A stretch of 64,000 nucleotides of DNA from Stenotrophomonas ginsengisoli (GTDB taxonomy: Bacteria; Pseudomonadota; Gammaproteobacteria; Xanthomonadales; Xanthomonadaceae), in NCBI RefSeq assembly GCF_001431485.1, contig NZ_LDJM01000018.1, positions 124,001 through 188,000 of the forward strand, written 5' to 3'. The notes beneath the pieces are model-generated. The model had not been told where the DNA came from. It did no database searches and saw only the letters and a list, made by a program, of their open reading frames with translations. Position numbers and translations under genes: made by a program. Shown piece after piece: positions 18,174 to 26,429 of this stretch. Every line of letters begins with the position of its first letter. Position 1 is the first letter of the stretch.

Positions 18174-20051
18174 TCAGGCCGTGGCAGCGGCCAGAACGGC
18201 CGGGATTGCCCCGCGCAGCGCGTTGCACAGCAACAGCTGGCTGGCCTTGGCCAACTCGTCGCGGTGGATGGGCCGTTGCCGTGCGCCCAGCCGGGAATCG
18301 GCGAGCAACTGGGCGCGCATCACCCCGGGCAGTAGCTTGCCGTTGGCCGGCGGGGTGAACCAGTGGCCGTCGAGCTGGACGAAGACATTGCTGCGCGCCC
18401 CTTCGGTGAGCCAGCCATCGGTGTCGAAAAACAGCATGTCGAAGGCGCCGGCGGCCTCGGCCCGGGCAATGGCCGCATCGTAGGCCTGGCGCAGGCTGGT
18501 CTTGTGGCCCAGCAGCCAGGTCGGTGTGGTTACTGGTGTGTCTGCCAGCAGCACCTGCACCGGGCCATTGCCAGGCAGGGCGGGCAGCAGGGCGCTGCGC
18601 CAGTGCAGCTGGCCATCGGCGGCCAGGGCCAGGCGCAGGCGCCAGGTCCGGGCCGGGTCCAGTGCGGCCAGTTGGGCGGCAAGGGCGGTATCGAGCTGCG
18701 CGGTGTCCAGCGGCAGGCCCAACTGCGCGGCACTGGCACACAGGCGCGCCCGGTGTTGCGGCCACAGTGCGGCCTGGCCAGCCTCCACACGGAGGGTTTC
18801 GATCAGTTCCAGCCCGGCCATGTCGTGGCGGGCGAAATCGGCCTTGAGCTGGCATTCGGCCCATTCGGCCGCCGCGTCCGAATCAATGGTGATGCCGGCA
18901 CCCACCGGCAGGCGGGCGTGGAAGCCACCATCGGCGTGGGGCCGCAGTTCGATGGTGCGGATCGGCACCGACAGGCACAGCTGCATGCGCGCCGCATCGG
19001 TGCCGCCATCCAGCCAGCCGATCGCGCCGGTATACAGGCCGCGTAGGTGCGGGGCGGGTGCGGCGGTTTCCAGCTGCTGGATCAAGGCCATGGTGCTGCG
19101 CTTGGGCGCACCGGTGATCGAGCCGCAGGGGAATACGGCGCGCAGCAGTGCGGCCAGGTCGGCGCCGGGCTGCAGCTGCGCCTGCACCGTACTGGTCATG
19201 CCCAGCACCCGGCCGGTGTGCTGCACGTCGAACAAGGCCGGCACCTGCACCGAGCCGGGCAGCGCCACCTGGGCCAGGTCGTTGCGCAGCAGGTCAACGA
19301 TCATCAGGTTCTCGGCGCGGTTCTTGGCATCGCTGCGCAGCCATTGCGCCGCAGCGGCCGGGTCATCGCCGGCGGCCACGGTGCCCTTCATCGGCGCGGC
19401 GCTGATGCGGCCGTTCTCCACGCGCACGAACAGCTCCGGTGACAAGGACAGCACCCACTCGCCCTGCGGCAGATGGATCAGGGCGGCATACGGGGCGCGC
19501 TGGCGCTGGCGCAGACGGGCATACAGGCTGGCCGGGCAGCCGTGGGCCAGCCCGTGCAAAGGGAAGGTGTGGTTGACCTGATAGGTATCACCACGCCGGA
19601 TAGCGGCCTGGATCTGCTCGATGGAACGGGTGAAGCGGGCCTGGTCATGGCCGGGCTGCCAGCGCAGCAGGCCGGCCGGTTGCGCGGCCGCGTCGGCCAG
19701 CCAGGCATCGACCTGGTCGCCATCCAGTCGCTGTTGCCGCGCAAACAGCAGTGCGCGCAGTGCCGGCGCCGGGCCGTGCTCGTCTGCCGGGCTGGCAAGC
19801 CCGTGCAGATGCAGGCCCCATTGATAGTCGGCCAGCAGCAGGGCATGCATGCCCGCGTCCAGTGCGGCCTGCACTTGCTGCTGCCAGATGTCCAGGCTGT
19901 CATTGGCGGTGCAGCGCAGCTGGCCGACGAAGTCATGCAACAAGCGGCTGCGCGCCGGCCCCGCCGTGGCTTGGGCATCATCAAGCAAGGCGAACGGCGC
20001 ATGGCTGGCCAGCAGCTGGGCGAGGGTGGGGCAGGCAGGCATGTGCGGCAT
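18174..20051 (-). CDS. pabB: Fused aminodeoxychorismate synthase I / 4-amino-4-deoxychorismate lyase
   Basis: The 625-residue fusion serves p-aminobenzoate synthesis for folate. Residues up to about 360 form the chorismate-binding PabB domain (KGTVAAGDDP, DAKNRAENLMIVDLLRNDL, VFPCGSITGAPK). The rest is a class IV aminotransferase-fold PabC lyase (LIETLRVE, LGHKTSLRQAYD, TEGARSNVFVQLDG, LLPGVMRAQLL). The start ATG at 20051 (MPHMPACP) is preferred; a second Met lies three codons on. PabB-PabC fusions are known in several bacteria; the glutamine amidotransferase PabA is not in the window. Confidence 0.9.
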   Translation of the reverse strand: MPHMPACPTLAQLLASHAPFALLDDAQATAGPARSRLLHDFVGQLRCTANDSLDIWQQQVQAALDAGMHALLLADYQWGLHLHGLASPADEHGPAPALRALLFARQQRLDGDQVDAWLADAAAQPAGLLRWQPGHDQARFTRSIEQIQAAIRRGDTYQVNHTFPLHGLAHGCPASLYARLRQRQRAPYAALIHLPQGEWVLSLSPELFVRVENGRISAAPMKGTVAAGDDPAAAAQWLRSDAKNRAENLMIVDLLRNDLAQVALPGSVQVPALFDVQHTGRVLGMTSTVQAQLQPGADLAALLRAVFPCGSITGAPKRSTMALIQQLETAAPAPHLRGLYTGAIGWLDGGTDAARMQLCLSVPIRTIELRPHADGGFHARLPVGAGITIDSDAAAEWAECQLKADFARHDMAGLELIETLRVEAGQAALWPQHRARLCASAAQLGLPLDTAQLDTALAAQLAALDPARTWRLRLALAADGQLHWRSALLPALPGNGPVQVLLADTPVTTPTWLLGHKTSLRQAYDAAIARAEAAGAFDMLFFDTDGWLTEGARSNVFVQLDGHWFTPPANGKLLPGVMRAQLLADSRLGARQRPIHRDELAKASQLLLCNALRGAIPAVLAAATA

Positions 20052-20113
20052 GGTGGTGGACCTGGAGCAGGCGAGCAGACCGCAAATTGCCCGCAATGGG
20101 AAGCGCAGATACG

Positions 20114-20137
20114 AAAAAACCGGCTTTCGCCGGTTTT
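20114..20137 (-). terminator. Terminator of tRNA-Leu copy 1
   Basis: On the minus strand AACCGGC-GAAA-GCCGGTT followed by TTTT, 14 bases beyond the tRNA CCA end. Confidence 0.8.
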
Positions 20138-20151
20138 GTCTGATCAAGTCA

Positions 20152-20238
20152 TGGTGCCCAGGAGAGGACTCGAACCTCCACGGAGTTGCCCCCGCTAGCA
20201 CCTGAAGCTAGTGCGTCTACCAATTCCGCCACCTGGGC
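20152..20238 (-). tRNA. tRNA-Leu(CAG), copy 1
   Basis: The 87-nt gene reads GCCCAGGTGGCGGAATTGG at the 5' end and CCTGGGCACCA at the 3' end, with CCA encoded. The anticodon stem CTAGC/GCTAG encloses loop TTCAGGT, giving anticodon CAG. The long variable arm (CGGGGGCAACTCCG) and the GGTTCGAGTCC T-arm are typical of leucine tRNA. The acceptor stem has seven Watson-Crick pairs. It has its own promoter and terminator. Confidence 0.95.
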
Positions 20239-20253
20239 GACTTGACGAGGTGA

Positions 20254-20282
20254 ATTGTGCGGTGCGTTGTTGCCGTTGTCAA
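20254..20282 (-). promoter_or_regulatory. Sigma70 promoter of tRNA-Leu copy 1
   Basis: TTGACA (20282-20277), 17 bases, CACAAT (20259-20254) upstream of the tRNA. Confidence 0.75.
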
Positions 20283-20366
20283 CGATTATTTCACTTTTAT
20301 GAAGAGGCGCTATTGTGTGCGCCTTCGCTACCGTCTCAGGCGCCCATCCGCCGCCGCGCAGGCATG

Positions 20367-20389
20367 AAAAAACCGGCTTTCGCCGGTTT
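20367..20389 (-). terminator. Terminator of tRNA-Leu copy 2
   Basis: On the minus strand AACCGGC-GAAA-GCCGGTT followed by a T run. Confidence 0.8.
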
Positions 20390-20404
20390 GATCTGATCAA
20401 GTCA

Positions 20405-20491
20405 TGGTGCCCAGGAGAGGACTCGAACCTCCACGGAGTTGCCCCCGCTAGCACCTGAAGCTAGTGCGTCTACCAATTCCGCCACCTGGGC
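20405..20491 (-). tRNA. tRNA-Leu(CAG), copy 2
   Basis: Identical in sequence to copy 1 (87 nt, anticodon CAG, encoded CCA, Watson-Crick G-C pair at the base of the acceptor stem). Confidence 0.95.
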
Positions 20492-20506
20492 GACTTGACG
20501 AGATGA

Positions 20507-20535
20507 ATTGTGTGGTGCGGCAGCGCTGCCGTCAA
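20507..20535 (-). promoter_or_regulatory. Sigma70 promoter of tRNA-Leu copy 2
   Basis: TTGACG (20535-20530), 17 bases, CACAAT (20512-20507). Confidence 0.75.
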
Positions 20536-20616
20536 TAGGTTTTCACGCGACTTATTGCTTTGGGCAGACTCTGCAAAGTATTGATTGGCCAGGGGATTTT
20601 CTGGATTTCAGACATG

Positions 20617-20639
20617 AAAAAACCGGCTTGCGCCGGCTT
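20617..20639 (-). terminator. Terminator of tRNA-Leu copy 3
   Basis: On the minus strand GCCGG..CCGGC stem with loop GCAA, followed by TTTTTT; a variant of the terminator at the other copies. Confidence 0.75.
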
Positions 20640-20646
20640 GATCAGA

Positions 20647-20733
20647 TGGTGCCCAGAAGAGGACTCGAACCTCCACGGAGTTGCCCCCGCTAGCACCTGA
20701 AGCTAGTGCGTCTACCAATTCCGCCACCTGGGC
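20647..20733 (-). tRNA. tRNA-Leu(CAG), copy 3
   Basis: As copy 1 except that the 3' acceptor strand is TCTGGGC, so the last acceptor pair becomes G-U against 5' GCCCAGG. Anticodon CAG, CCA encoded. Confidence 0.95.
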
Positions 20734-20748
20734 ACTTCAGGAGCAGCG

Positions 20749-20777
20749 ATTATGCGTACAACTTTCGCCTTGGTCAA
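20749..20777 (-). promoter_or_regulatory. Sigma70 promoter of tRNA-Leu copy 3
   Basis: TTGACC (20777-20772), 17 bases, CATAAT (20754-20749). Confidence 0.75.
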
Positions 20778-20841
20778 GGCTTTGCAAAAACTTTTTGCAG
20801 GCCGGAATGGCGGGGTGGCCGTGCCTAGGATTGCAGGCATG

Positions 20842-20864
20842 AAAAAACCGGCTTTCGCCGGCTT
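20842..20864 (-). terminator. Terminator of tRNA-Leu copy 4
   Basis: On the minus strand GCCGG..GAAA..GCCGG-type stem with TTTTTT. Confidence 0.8.
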
Positions 20865-20871
20865 GATCAGA

Positions 20872-20958
20872 TGGTGCCCAGAAGAGGACTCGAACCTCCA
20901 CGGAGTTGCCCCCGCTAGCACCTGAAGCTAGTGCGTCTACCAATTCCGCCACCTGGGC
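20872..20958 (-). tRNA. tRNA-Leu(CAG), copy 4
   Basis: Identical to copy 3, including the G-U acceptor pair. The unit 20872-21096 repeats 20647-20871 almost base for base, including the spacer with its promoter. Confidence 0.95.
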
Positions 20959-20973
20959 ACTTCAGGAGCAGCG

Positions 20974-21002
20974 ATTATGCGTACAACATTTGCCTTGGTC
21001 AA
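20974..21002 (-). promoter_or_regulatory. Sigma70 promoter of tRNA-Leu copy 4
   Basis: TTGACC (21002-20997), 17 bases, CATAAT (20979-20974). Confidence 0.75.
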
Positions 21003-21066
21003 GACTTTGCAAAAACTTTTTGCAGCCTGGGATGACGGGGTGGCTGCGCCTAGGATTGCAGGCATG

Positions 21067-21089
21067 AAAAAACCGGCTTTCGCCGGTCT
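21067..21089 (-). terminator. Terminator of tRNA-Leu copy 5
   Basis: On the minus strand ACCGGC-GAAA-GCCGGT followed by TTTT. Confidence 0.8.
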
Positions 21090-21096
21090 GATCATA

Positions 21097-21183
21097 TGGT
21101 GCCCAGAAGAGGACTCGAACCTCCACGGAGTTGCCCCCGCTAGCACCTGAAGCTAGTGCGTCTACCAATTCCGCCACCTGGGC
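21097..21183 (-). tRNA. tRNA-Leu(CAG), copy 5
   Basis: Identical to copies 3 and 4 (G-U acceptor pair, anticodon CAG, CCA encoded). Confidence 0.95.
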
Positions 21184-21198
21184 ACTTCAGGAGCGAGG

Positions 21199-21227
21199 AT
21201 TATGGGTGGGTGTCGCGGAGAGGTCAA
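21199..21227 (-). promoter_or_regulatory. Sigma70 promoter of tRNA-Leu copy 5
   Basis: TTGACC (21227-21222), 17 bases, CATAAT (21204-21199). Confidence 0.75.
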
Positions 21228-21303
21228 GAGGTTGTGAAAGATATTTTTCGGGACACGCGCATGGCGTGGCTGTACCGCGCTGTCACGCGGGATTTCAGGC
21301 ATG

Positions 21304-21326
21304 AAAAAACCGGCTTTCGCCGGTTT
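21304..21326 (-). terminator. Terminator of tRNA-Leu copy 6
   Basis: On the minus strand AACCGGC-GAAA-GCCGGTT followed by a T run. Confidence 0.8.
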
Positions 21327-21333
21327 GATCAGA

Positions 21334-21420
21334 TGGTGCCCAGAAGAGGACTCGAACCTCCACGGAGTTGCCCCCGCTAGCACCTGAAGCTAGTGCGTCT
21401 ACCAATTCCGCCATCTGGGC
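21334..21420 (-). tRNA. tRNA-Leu(CAG), copy 6
   Basis: As copies 3-5, but the 5' acceptor strand reads GCCCAGA, so the last pair is A-U and fully Watson-Crick. It is the first gene of the array in the direction of transcription, divergent from rnr. Confidence 0.95.
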
Positions 21421-21436
21421 ACTTCAGGAGGTGCGC

Positions 21437-21465
21437 ATTGTGGGGATGTTGATGCAGGCTGTCAA
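21437..21465 (-). promoter_or_regulatory. Sigma70 promoter of tRNA-Leu copy 6
   Basis: TTGACA (21465-21460), 17 bases, CACAAT (21442-21437); lies in the 119-base gap divergent from rnr. Confidence 0.75.
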
Positions 21466-21539
21466 CAGTTTTGTTTCATGGCCTGCGGTTTGTGCTGTAG
21501 ACATCAGCTTGCCGGCTGCAGGCGCTACCATGGCAGGCA

Positions 21540-24116
21540 ATGACAAAGAAGACTCCTTCAGGGCCCAAGGCCCGTCGCACCGCCGCCGGCGGCAATTCCT
21601 CCAAGCGCTCGTCGGGCAAGGCCGCAGCCACCGACAAGGGCCACAAGCAGCCGGACTGGCTGCCGACAAGCGAGGCCCCGCGCCCGGCACGGGCGGCCAA
21701 GTCGCCCACCTCCCGCAGCAGCCGCCCGCCGCAAGTGCCGGCACCCAAGGGGCTGCCGGGCTGGTTGCCGGAGCTGGAATCGCCGCCGTCACCGCGTGGG
21801 CCGAAGGGCCGCAAGCTGACCCCGGGCAGTGCGCCGGTGGCGGGCAAGCGTGCCGCCAAGGCGGGCGCAGGCGGTTTCGTTGACCCCCAGGCCGGGCGCG
21901 AAGCAGAGCGTTACGAAAACCCGATCGCCAGCCGCGAGGCTTTGCTGGATGTGCTGGCCCAGGCCGGCGGTCCGCGCAATGCGATGGAACTGGCCGCGCA
22001 GTTGAACCTGACCGCGCCGGACCGTTTCGAGGCCCTGAGCCGTCGCCTCGGTGCGATGGTGCGCGATGGCCAGCTGGTGCAGAACCGCCGTGGCGGCTTT
22101 GCTCCGGTGGCCCAGCTCAGCCTGGTTGCCGGCGTGGTGATTGCCAACCCGGAAGGCTTCGGCTTCCTGCGCCCGGACAGTGGCGGTGACGACCTGTTCC
22201 TGCCGCCGTATGAAATGCGCAAGGTCATGCATGGCGACCGCGTGCTGGCCAATGTGACCGGTATTGATCGCCGTGGCCGCCGCGAGGGCAGCATCGCGCG
22301 CGTGGTCGAGCGCGGCATGACCCGCCTGATCGGCCGTTTCATCACCGAGTTCGGCATCAATTATGTGGTGCCCGATGACAAGCGCATCGGCCGCAATATC
22401 CAGATCCCGCCCGCTGCCATCGGCGAGGCACGTGATGGCCAGCTGGTGGTGTGCGAGATCACCCAGGCGCCGGACACCAAGCGCCCGCCGATCGGCAAGA
22501 TCCTCACCGTGCTCGGTGACAAGCTCACCCCGTCGCTGGTGGTGGAAGCGGCCATCCACGGCCATGAGCTGCCGTTCGAGTTCCCGCGCGAGGTGATCGA
22601 CGAGGCGGCTGCGGTGCCGGTGGACGTGGCTCCGGCCGAGATCAGCGACCGGGTGGACCTGCGTTCGCTGCCGCTGGTGACCATCGACGGTGAGGACGCC
22701 AAGGACTTCGATGACGCGGTGTACTGCGAAGCCACCCGTGACGGCTTCCGCCTGGTGGTGGCCATTGCCGATGTGTCCTATTACGTGCGTCCGGGCCAGC
22801 CGCTGGATGACGAGGCGCAGACGCGTGCGACCTCGGTGTATTTCCCTGGCTTCGTGGTGCCGATGCTGCCGGAGACCCTGTCCAACGGCATCTGCTCGCT
22901 CAAGCCGAAGGTGGACCGCATGTGCTTTGTCTGCGACATGCAGATCGACCGCAGCGGCCAGGTCATCGAATCCAAATTCTATGAAGCGGTGATGCATTCG
23001 CATGCGCGCCTGACCTACACCCAGGTGTGGCAGGCGGTGGGCGAGGGCGACCCGGCTGCCATTGCGGTGCTGGGCGACAACCTGGAGGCGGTGCAGCGCC
23101 TGCACCAGCTGTACAAGGTGCTGGCCAAGGCGCGCGCCAAGCGTGGCGCGATCGAGTTTGAATCCAGCGAAGTGCGCTTCGTGCTCGACAACACCGGCCA
23201 GGTGACCCAGGCCGGGATGCTGGTACGCAACGACGCGCACAAGCTGATCGAGGAATGCATGATTGCGGCCAACGTCGAGGCGGCGCGCTTCCTGCTCGCT
23301 TCCGGGGTGCCGGCACCGTACCGCATCCATGAGAAGCCGCCGGAGTCCAAGTACGAGGACCTGCTGGAGTTCCTGAAGGAATTCCAGCTCAGCCTGCCGG
23401 CCTGGCCCAAGGTGCGCCCGGGTGATTTCACCAAGCTGCTGGGCAAGATCCGCGAGCGCCCGGATGCGGCCCTGATCGAGTCGGTGCTGCTGCGCAGCCA
23501 GTCACTGGCGGTGTACAGCCCGGACAACGTTGGCCATTTCGGCCTGGCGCTGGAGTTCTACGCCCACTTCACCTCACCGATCCGCCGTTATCCGGACCTG
23601 CTGGTGCACCGGGCGATCAAGCAGGCGCTGGGCCGGGCCAAGCGCGGCGAGTTCCCGTACGGCGGCCGCGAGATGGCAGCGCTGTCGCTGCAGTGTTCCG
23701 AGCGTTCGCGCCGGGCCGACGAGGCCGAGCGCGAGGTCGACGAGCGCTACCGTGCGGCGTGGATGGAAAAGCACGTCGGCAAGGAATTTGACGGCGTGAT
23801 CAGCGGGGTGACCAGCTTTGGCCTGTTCGTCGAGCTGGACCAGTCCAAGGTCAATGGCCTGGTCCATGTGACCCAGCTGCCGCACGACTTCTACCACTTC
23901 GATGCCACCCGCAAGGTGCTCACCGGCGAACGCCGCGGCCACGAATACCGCCTGGGTGACCGGGTGTCGATCCTGGTGCTCAAGGCCAGCATGGAAGAGC
24001 GCAAGATCGACTTCCGCCTGGTCAGCCACCTCGGCGAGGAGGAGCAGGGCAGCGGCATGCCCCTGCCGCCCGGCCGTGGCGGTGCGCCCAAGCGCGGTGG
24101 CAAGAAGAAGTACTGA
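21540..24116 (+). CDS. rnr: Ribonuclease R
   Basis: The 858-residue 3'-5' exoribonuclease digests structured RNA and takes part in RNA quality control. A long basic N-terminal extension (about 120 residues rich in Lys, Arg, Ser, Pro) precedes a winged-helix segment (NAMELAAQLNLTAPDRFEAL), cold-shock domains, and the RNB catalytic domain with DGEDAKDFDDAVY holding the metal-binding Asp cluster. A C-terminal S1 domain (GKEFDGVISGVTSFGLFVEL) and a basic tail ending RGGKKKY complete it. The ribosome-binding site is weak (GGCAGG). rlmB follows, the same order as in E. coli. Confidence 0.93.
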   Translation: MTKKTPSGPKARRTAAGGNSSKRSSGKAAATDKGHKQPDWLPTSEAPRPARAAKSPTSRSSRPPQVPAPKGLPGWLPELESPPSPRGPKGRKLTPGSAPVAGKRAAKAGAGGFVDPQAGREAERYENPIASREALLDVLAQAGGPRNAMELAAQLNLTAPDRFEALSRRLGAMVRDGQLVQNRRGGFAPVAQLSLVAGVVIANPEGFGFLRPDSGGDDLFLPPYEMRKVMHGDRVLANVTGIDRRGRREGSIARVVERGMTRLIGRFITEFGINYVVPDDKRIGRNIQIPPAAIGEARDGQLVVCEITQAPDTKRPPIGKILTVLGDKLTPSLVVEAAIHGHELPFEFPREVIDEAAAVPVDVAPAEISDRVDLRSLPLVTIDGEDAKDFDDAVYCEATRDGFRLVVAIADVSYYVRPGQPLDDEAQTRATSVYFPGFVVPMLPETLSNGICSLKPKVDRMCFVCDMQIDRSGQVIESKFYEAVMHSHARLTYTQVWQAVGEGDPAAIAVLGDNLEAVQRLHQLYKVLAKARAKRGAIEFESSEVRFVLDNTGQVTQAGMLVRNDAHKLIEECMIAANVEAARFLLASGVPAPYRIHEKPPESKYEDLLEFLKEFQLSLPAWPKVRPGDFTKLLGKIRERPDAALIESVLLRSQSLAVYSPDNVGHFGLALEFYAHFTSPIRRYPDLLVHRAIKQALGRAKRGEFPYGGREMAALSLQCSERSRRADEAEREVDERYRAAWMEKHVGKEFDGVISGVTSFGLFVELDQSKVNGLVHVTQLPHDFYHFDATRKVLTGERRGHEYRLGDRVSILVLKASMEERKIDFRLVSHLGEEEQGSGMPLPPGRGGAPKRGGKKKY

Positions 24117-24137
24117 TCTGGCGTGATCAGCCTGATC

Positions 24138-24163
24138 GCCGGGGCAGCAACGCCCCGGCCTCT
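24138..24163 (+). terminator. Weak hairpin after rnr
   Basis: GCCGGGGC / GCCCCGGC (24138-24145 with 24152-24159) followed by CTCTT. The short T content makes it a weak terminator at best. Confidence 0.35.
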
Positions 24164-24232
24164 TAAGACCGGCTTCACCCAGCAGCGGCCGCAGGCCGTA
24201 CCATTAGCCCCTGAATTTTTCCCGTGGCGCCC

Positions 24233-24976
24233 ATGAGCAAGCAGAACCAATGGATCGTCGGCGTCAACGCCGTCGCGTCCGCCATCGAAAAGGACGCCGA
24301 GAACGTCCGTGAAGTGCTGATCGAAGCCGGCAACAAGAATGCCCGCCTGGTCGAGATCGAAGAAGAAGCCCTGCGCAAGGACATCTCCGTGCGCAAGGTC
24401 AATGCCCAGGCACTGGGCGGCGTGGCCGGCCAGCTGCGTCATCAGGGCGTGGCCGCGCGTTACGCCGCAGCCAAGCTGACCGAGGAATCGGAGCTGCCGG
24501 GCCTGATCGAGGCGGCCGAAGGCAAGGCCCTGCTGCTGGTGCTGGACGAGGTGCAGGATCCGCACAACCTGGGCGCCTGCCTGCGCAGCGCCGCCGCTGC
24601 CGGGGTCACCGCAGTGATCATTCCCAAGGACAAGAGCGCACAGGTCAACGCCACCGTGCGCAAGGTCAGTGCCGGCGCTGCCGACACCATCCCGGTGATC
24701 GCGGTGACCAACCTGTCGCGGAGCCTGAAGGAAATGCAGAAGCTGGGCGTGTGGGCCTACGGCCTGGCCGGTGAGGCCACCCAGACCATCCACCAGCTGG
24801 ACCTGACCGGCAACGTGGCCCTGGTGATGGGCGGTGAGGGCGATGGCCTGCGCCGCCTGACCCGCGAGACCTGCGACGGCCTGGTCAAGATTCCGATGCC
24901 CGGCGACATTGAAAGCCTCAATGTGTCGGTGGCTACCGGTATCGCCCTGTTCGAGGCCGTGCGCCAGCGACTGTAA
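24233..24976 (+). CDS. rlmB: 23S rRNA 2'-O-methyltransferase (Gm2251)
   Basis: The 247-residue SPOUT methyltransferase methylates G2251 of 23S rRNA. It has the short N-terminal substrate-binding domain and the SPOUT motifs VLDEVQDPHNLGACLRSAAA, VMGGEGDGLRR and LNVSVATGIALFEAVR. Start ATG 24233 is preferred over the in-frame GTG at 24224. The gene follows rnr as in many gammaproteobacteria and ends before a strong terminator. Confidence 0.92.
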   Translation: MSKQNQWIVGVNAVASAIEKDAENVREVLIEAGNKNARLVEIEEEALRKDISVRKVNAQALGGVAGQLRHQGVAARYAAAKLTEESELPGLIEAAEGKALLLVLDEVQDPHNLGACLRSAAAAGVTAVIIPKDKSAQVNATVRKVSAGAADTIPVIAVTNLSRSLKEMQKLGVWAYGLAGEATQTIHQLDLTGNVALVMGGEGDGLRRLTRETCDGLVKIPMPGDIESLNVSVATGIALFEAVRQRL

Positions 24977-24998
24977 GCGGCGCCTGCAACGGATCAAG

Positions 24999-25023
24999 AA
25001 CCCCGCCTGGTGCGGGGTTTTTT
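24999..25023 (+). terminator. Intrinsic terminator after rlmB
   Basis: Stem AACCCCGC / GCGGGGTT with loop CTGGT followed by TTTTTT. Confidence 0.85.
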
Positions 25024-25120
25024 GTTGCCGCGGATACCTGCCCGGCCGGGGTGCCGTTTGGCGCTTGCTGGCGGGCCGGGCATCGCACACAGTGTGGCGA
25101 TCACCAATCGGGGAAGAAAC

Positions 25121-26314
25121 ATGGCAGCAGGCAAGCACGGGTGGGCCGGGTGGGCCGGGTGGGCCGTGGCATTGACGATGCTGGCGGCCGGGCCGCTGCA
25201 GGCGGCGCAGGGCGAGCGGGTGCGCGCGCGTGATCTGGGCGTGGCACCGGGCATCTTCGCCACCGGCACCCACAACGCCATTACCGATGTGGCCGGGGTA
25301 CGCGTGGGCCAGGTCAGCCTGATCGAGGGCGAGAGCGTGCGCACCGGGGTCACCGCGATCCTGCCGCATGCCGGCAATGCCTACCGCTCGCGGGTACCGG
25401 CCGCGGTGCATGTGGGCAATGGCTACGGCAAGTTTGTCGGCCTGAGCCAGGTCAACGAACTGGGCGAACTGGAAACCCCGATCGTGCTGACCTGCACTCT
25501 GTGCGTGTGGAAGGCCGCCGATGCGATGGCCGAGTGGATGCTGGCCAAGCCGGAGATGGCCAGCGTGCGCTCGCTCAATGCGCTGGTGGGCGAAACCAAT
25601 GACGGCGGCCTCAATGACATCCGCGCCCGCCCGGTGAGCGCCGCTGCCGTACGCCAGGCGCTGGAAAGCGCCAGTGACGGCCCGGTGGCCGAGGGCAGTG
25701 TCGGCGCCGGCACCGGTACCGAGATGTTCGGTTGGAAGGGTGGTATCGGCACCTCTTCGCGCAAGCTGCCCGACAGCCTGGGTGGCTGGACCGTGGGCGT
25801 GCTGGTGCAGGGCAACTACGGCGGCGTGCTGCAGGTGGCCGGGGCCCCGGTTGGCCAGGCCTTGAACCAGTACGCGTTCCAGCACGCGGTGGCAGCCACC
25901 GACGCAGGCAAGGGCCTGGCCGATGACAGCGGCGATGGCTCGATCATCATCGTCATTGCCACCGATGCGCCACTGTCGGACCGCAACCTCAGGCGTCTGG
26001 CCTCGCGCGGGATGATGGGCCTGGGCCGCACCGGCAGTTCGGCCTCCAATGGCAGTGGCGACTACATCCTGGCCTTCTCTACCAACGAATCGGTACGTCG
26101 CGCGTTCGATGCGCCGCGCCACAGCACCACCGAGCTGGCCAATGAATCGATGAGCGCGGTATTCCAGGCCGGCGTGGACGCGGTGGAGGAGGCGATCTAC
26201 AACGCCTTGTTCATGGCCACCACGGTGAGCGGCAATGGCATCACGGTGGAGGCGATCGACCTGCAGCGCGTGCGTCAGGTGCTGCGCCGGCATGGGATCA
26301 ATCCGCAGCCCTGA
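25121..26314 (+). CDS. P1 (DmpA/S58) family aminopeptidase, exported
   Basis: The 397-residue protein has a signal peptide (VALTMLAAGPLQA then AQGERV) that predicts export to the periplasm. The mature part matches the DmpA/BapA self-processing aminopeptidases: ITDVAGVRVGQVSL, GNGYGKFVGLSQVNELGELE, NYGGVLQVAGAPVG and GDGSIIIVIATDAPL, where cleavage before Ser274 would create the N-terminal nucleophile. Substrates in the family are short peptides with N-terminal D- or beta-amino acids; the natural role is unknown. The ATG at 25121 follows GGGGAAG. Confidence 0.87.
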   Translation: MAAGKHGWAGWAGWAVALTMLAAGPLQAAQGERVRARDLGVAPGIFATGTHNAITDVAGVRVGQVSLIEGESVRTGVTAILPHAGNAYRSRVPAAVHVGNGYGKFVGLSQVNELGELETPIVLTCTLCVWKAADAMAEWMLAKPEMASVRSLNALVGETNDGGLNDIRARPVSAAAVRQALESASDGPVAEGSVGAGTGTEMFGWKGGIGTSSRKLPDSLGGWTVGVLVQGNYGGVLQVAGAPVGQALNQYAFQHAVAATDAGKGLADDSGDGSIIIVIATDAPLSDRNLRRLASRGMMGLGRTGSSASNGSGDYILAFSTNESVRRAFDAPRHSTTELANESMSAVFQAGVDAVEEAIYNALFMATTVSGNGITVEAIDLQRVRQVLRRHGINPQP

Positions 26315-26429
26315 GCTGTGCGGCGTACCGCAGCAGCAAGGCGCTGTTGGCGGGCTGACCATCAGCGGCCTTGCATGGGATGATCAGCAGATGCCGGACC
26401 GAACCGGCAGCGTTGTCCAGGAGAATCCA

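Noticed and set aside
20114-21420. Evenly spaced repeats that could suggest a CRISPR array
   Set aside because: The repeated 87-base units fold as tRNA-Leu with encoded CCA, and the spacers hold promoters and terminators rather than unique spacers.
20152-21420. The tRNA array as an attachment site for an integrated element
   Set aside because: No integrase, no partial tRNA copy and no change in composition on either side.
23891-26362. An 823-codon minus-strand frame opposite rnr, rlmB and the DmpA-like gene
   Set aside because: It spans three well-supported plus-strand genes and their terminator, and has no recognisable domain.
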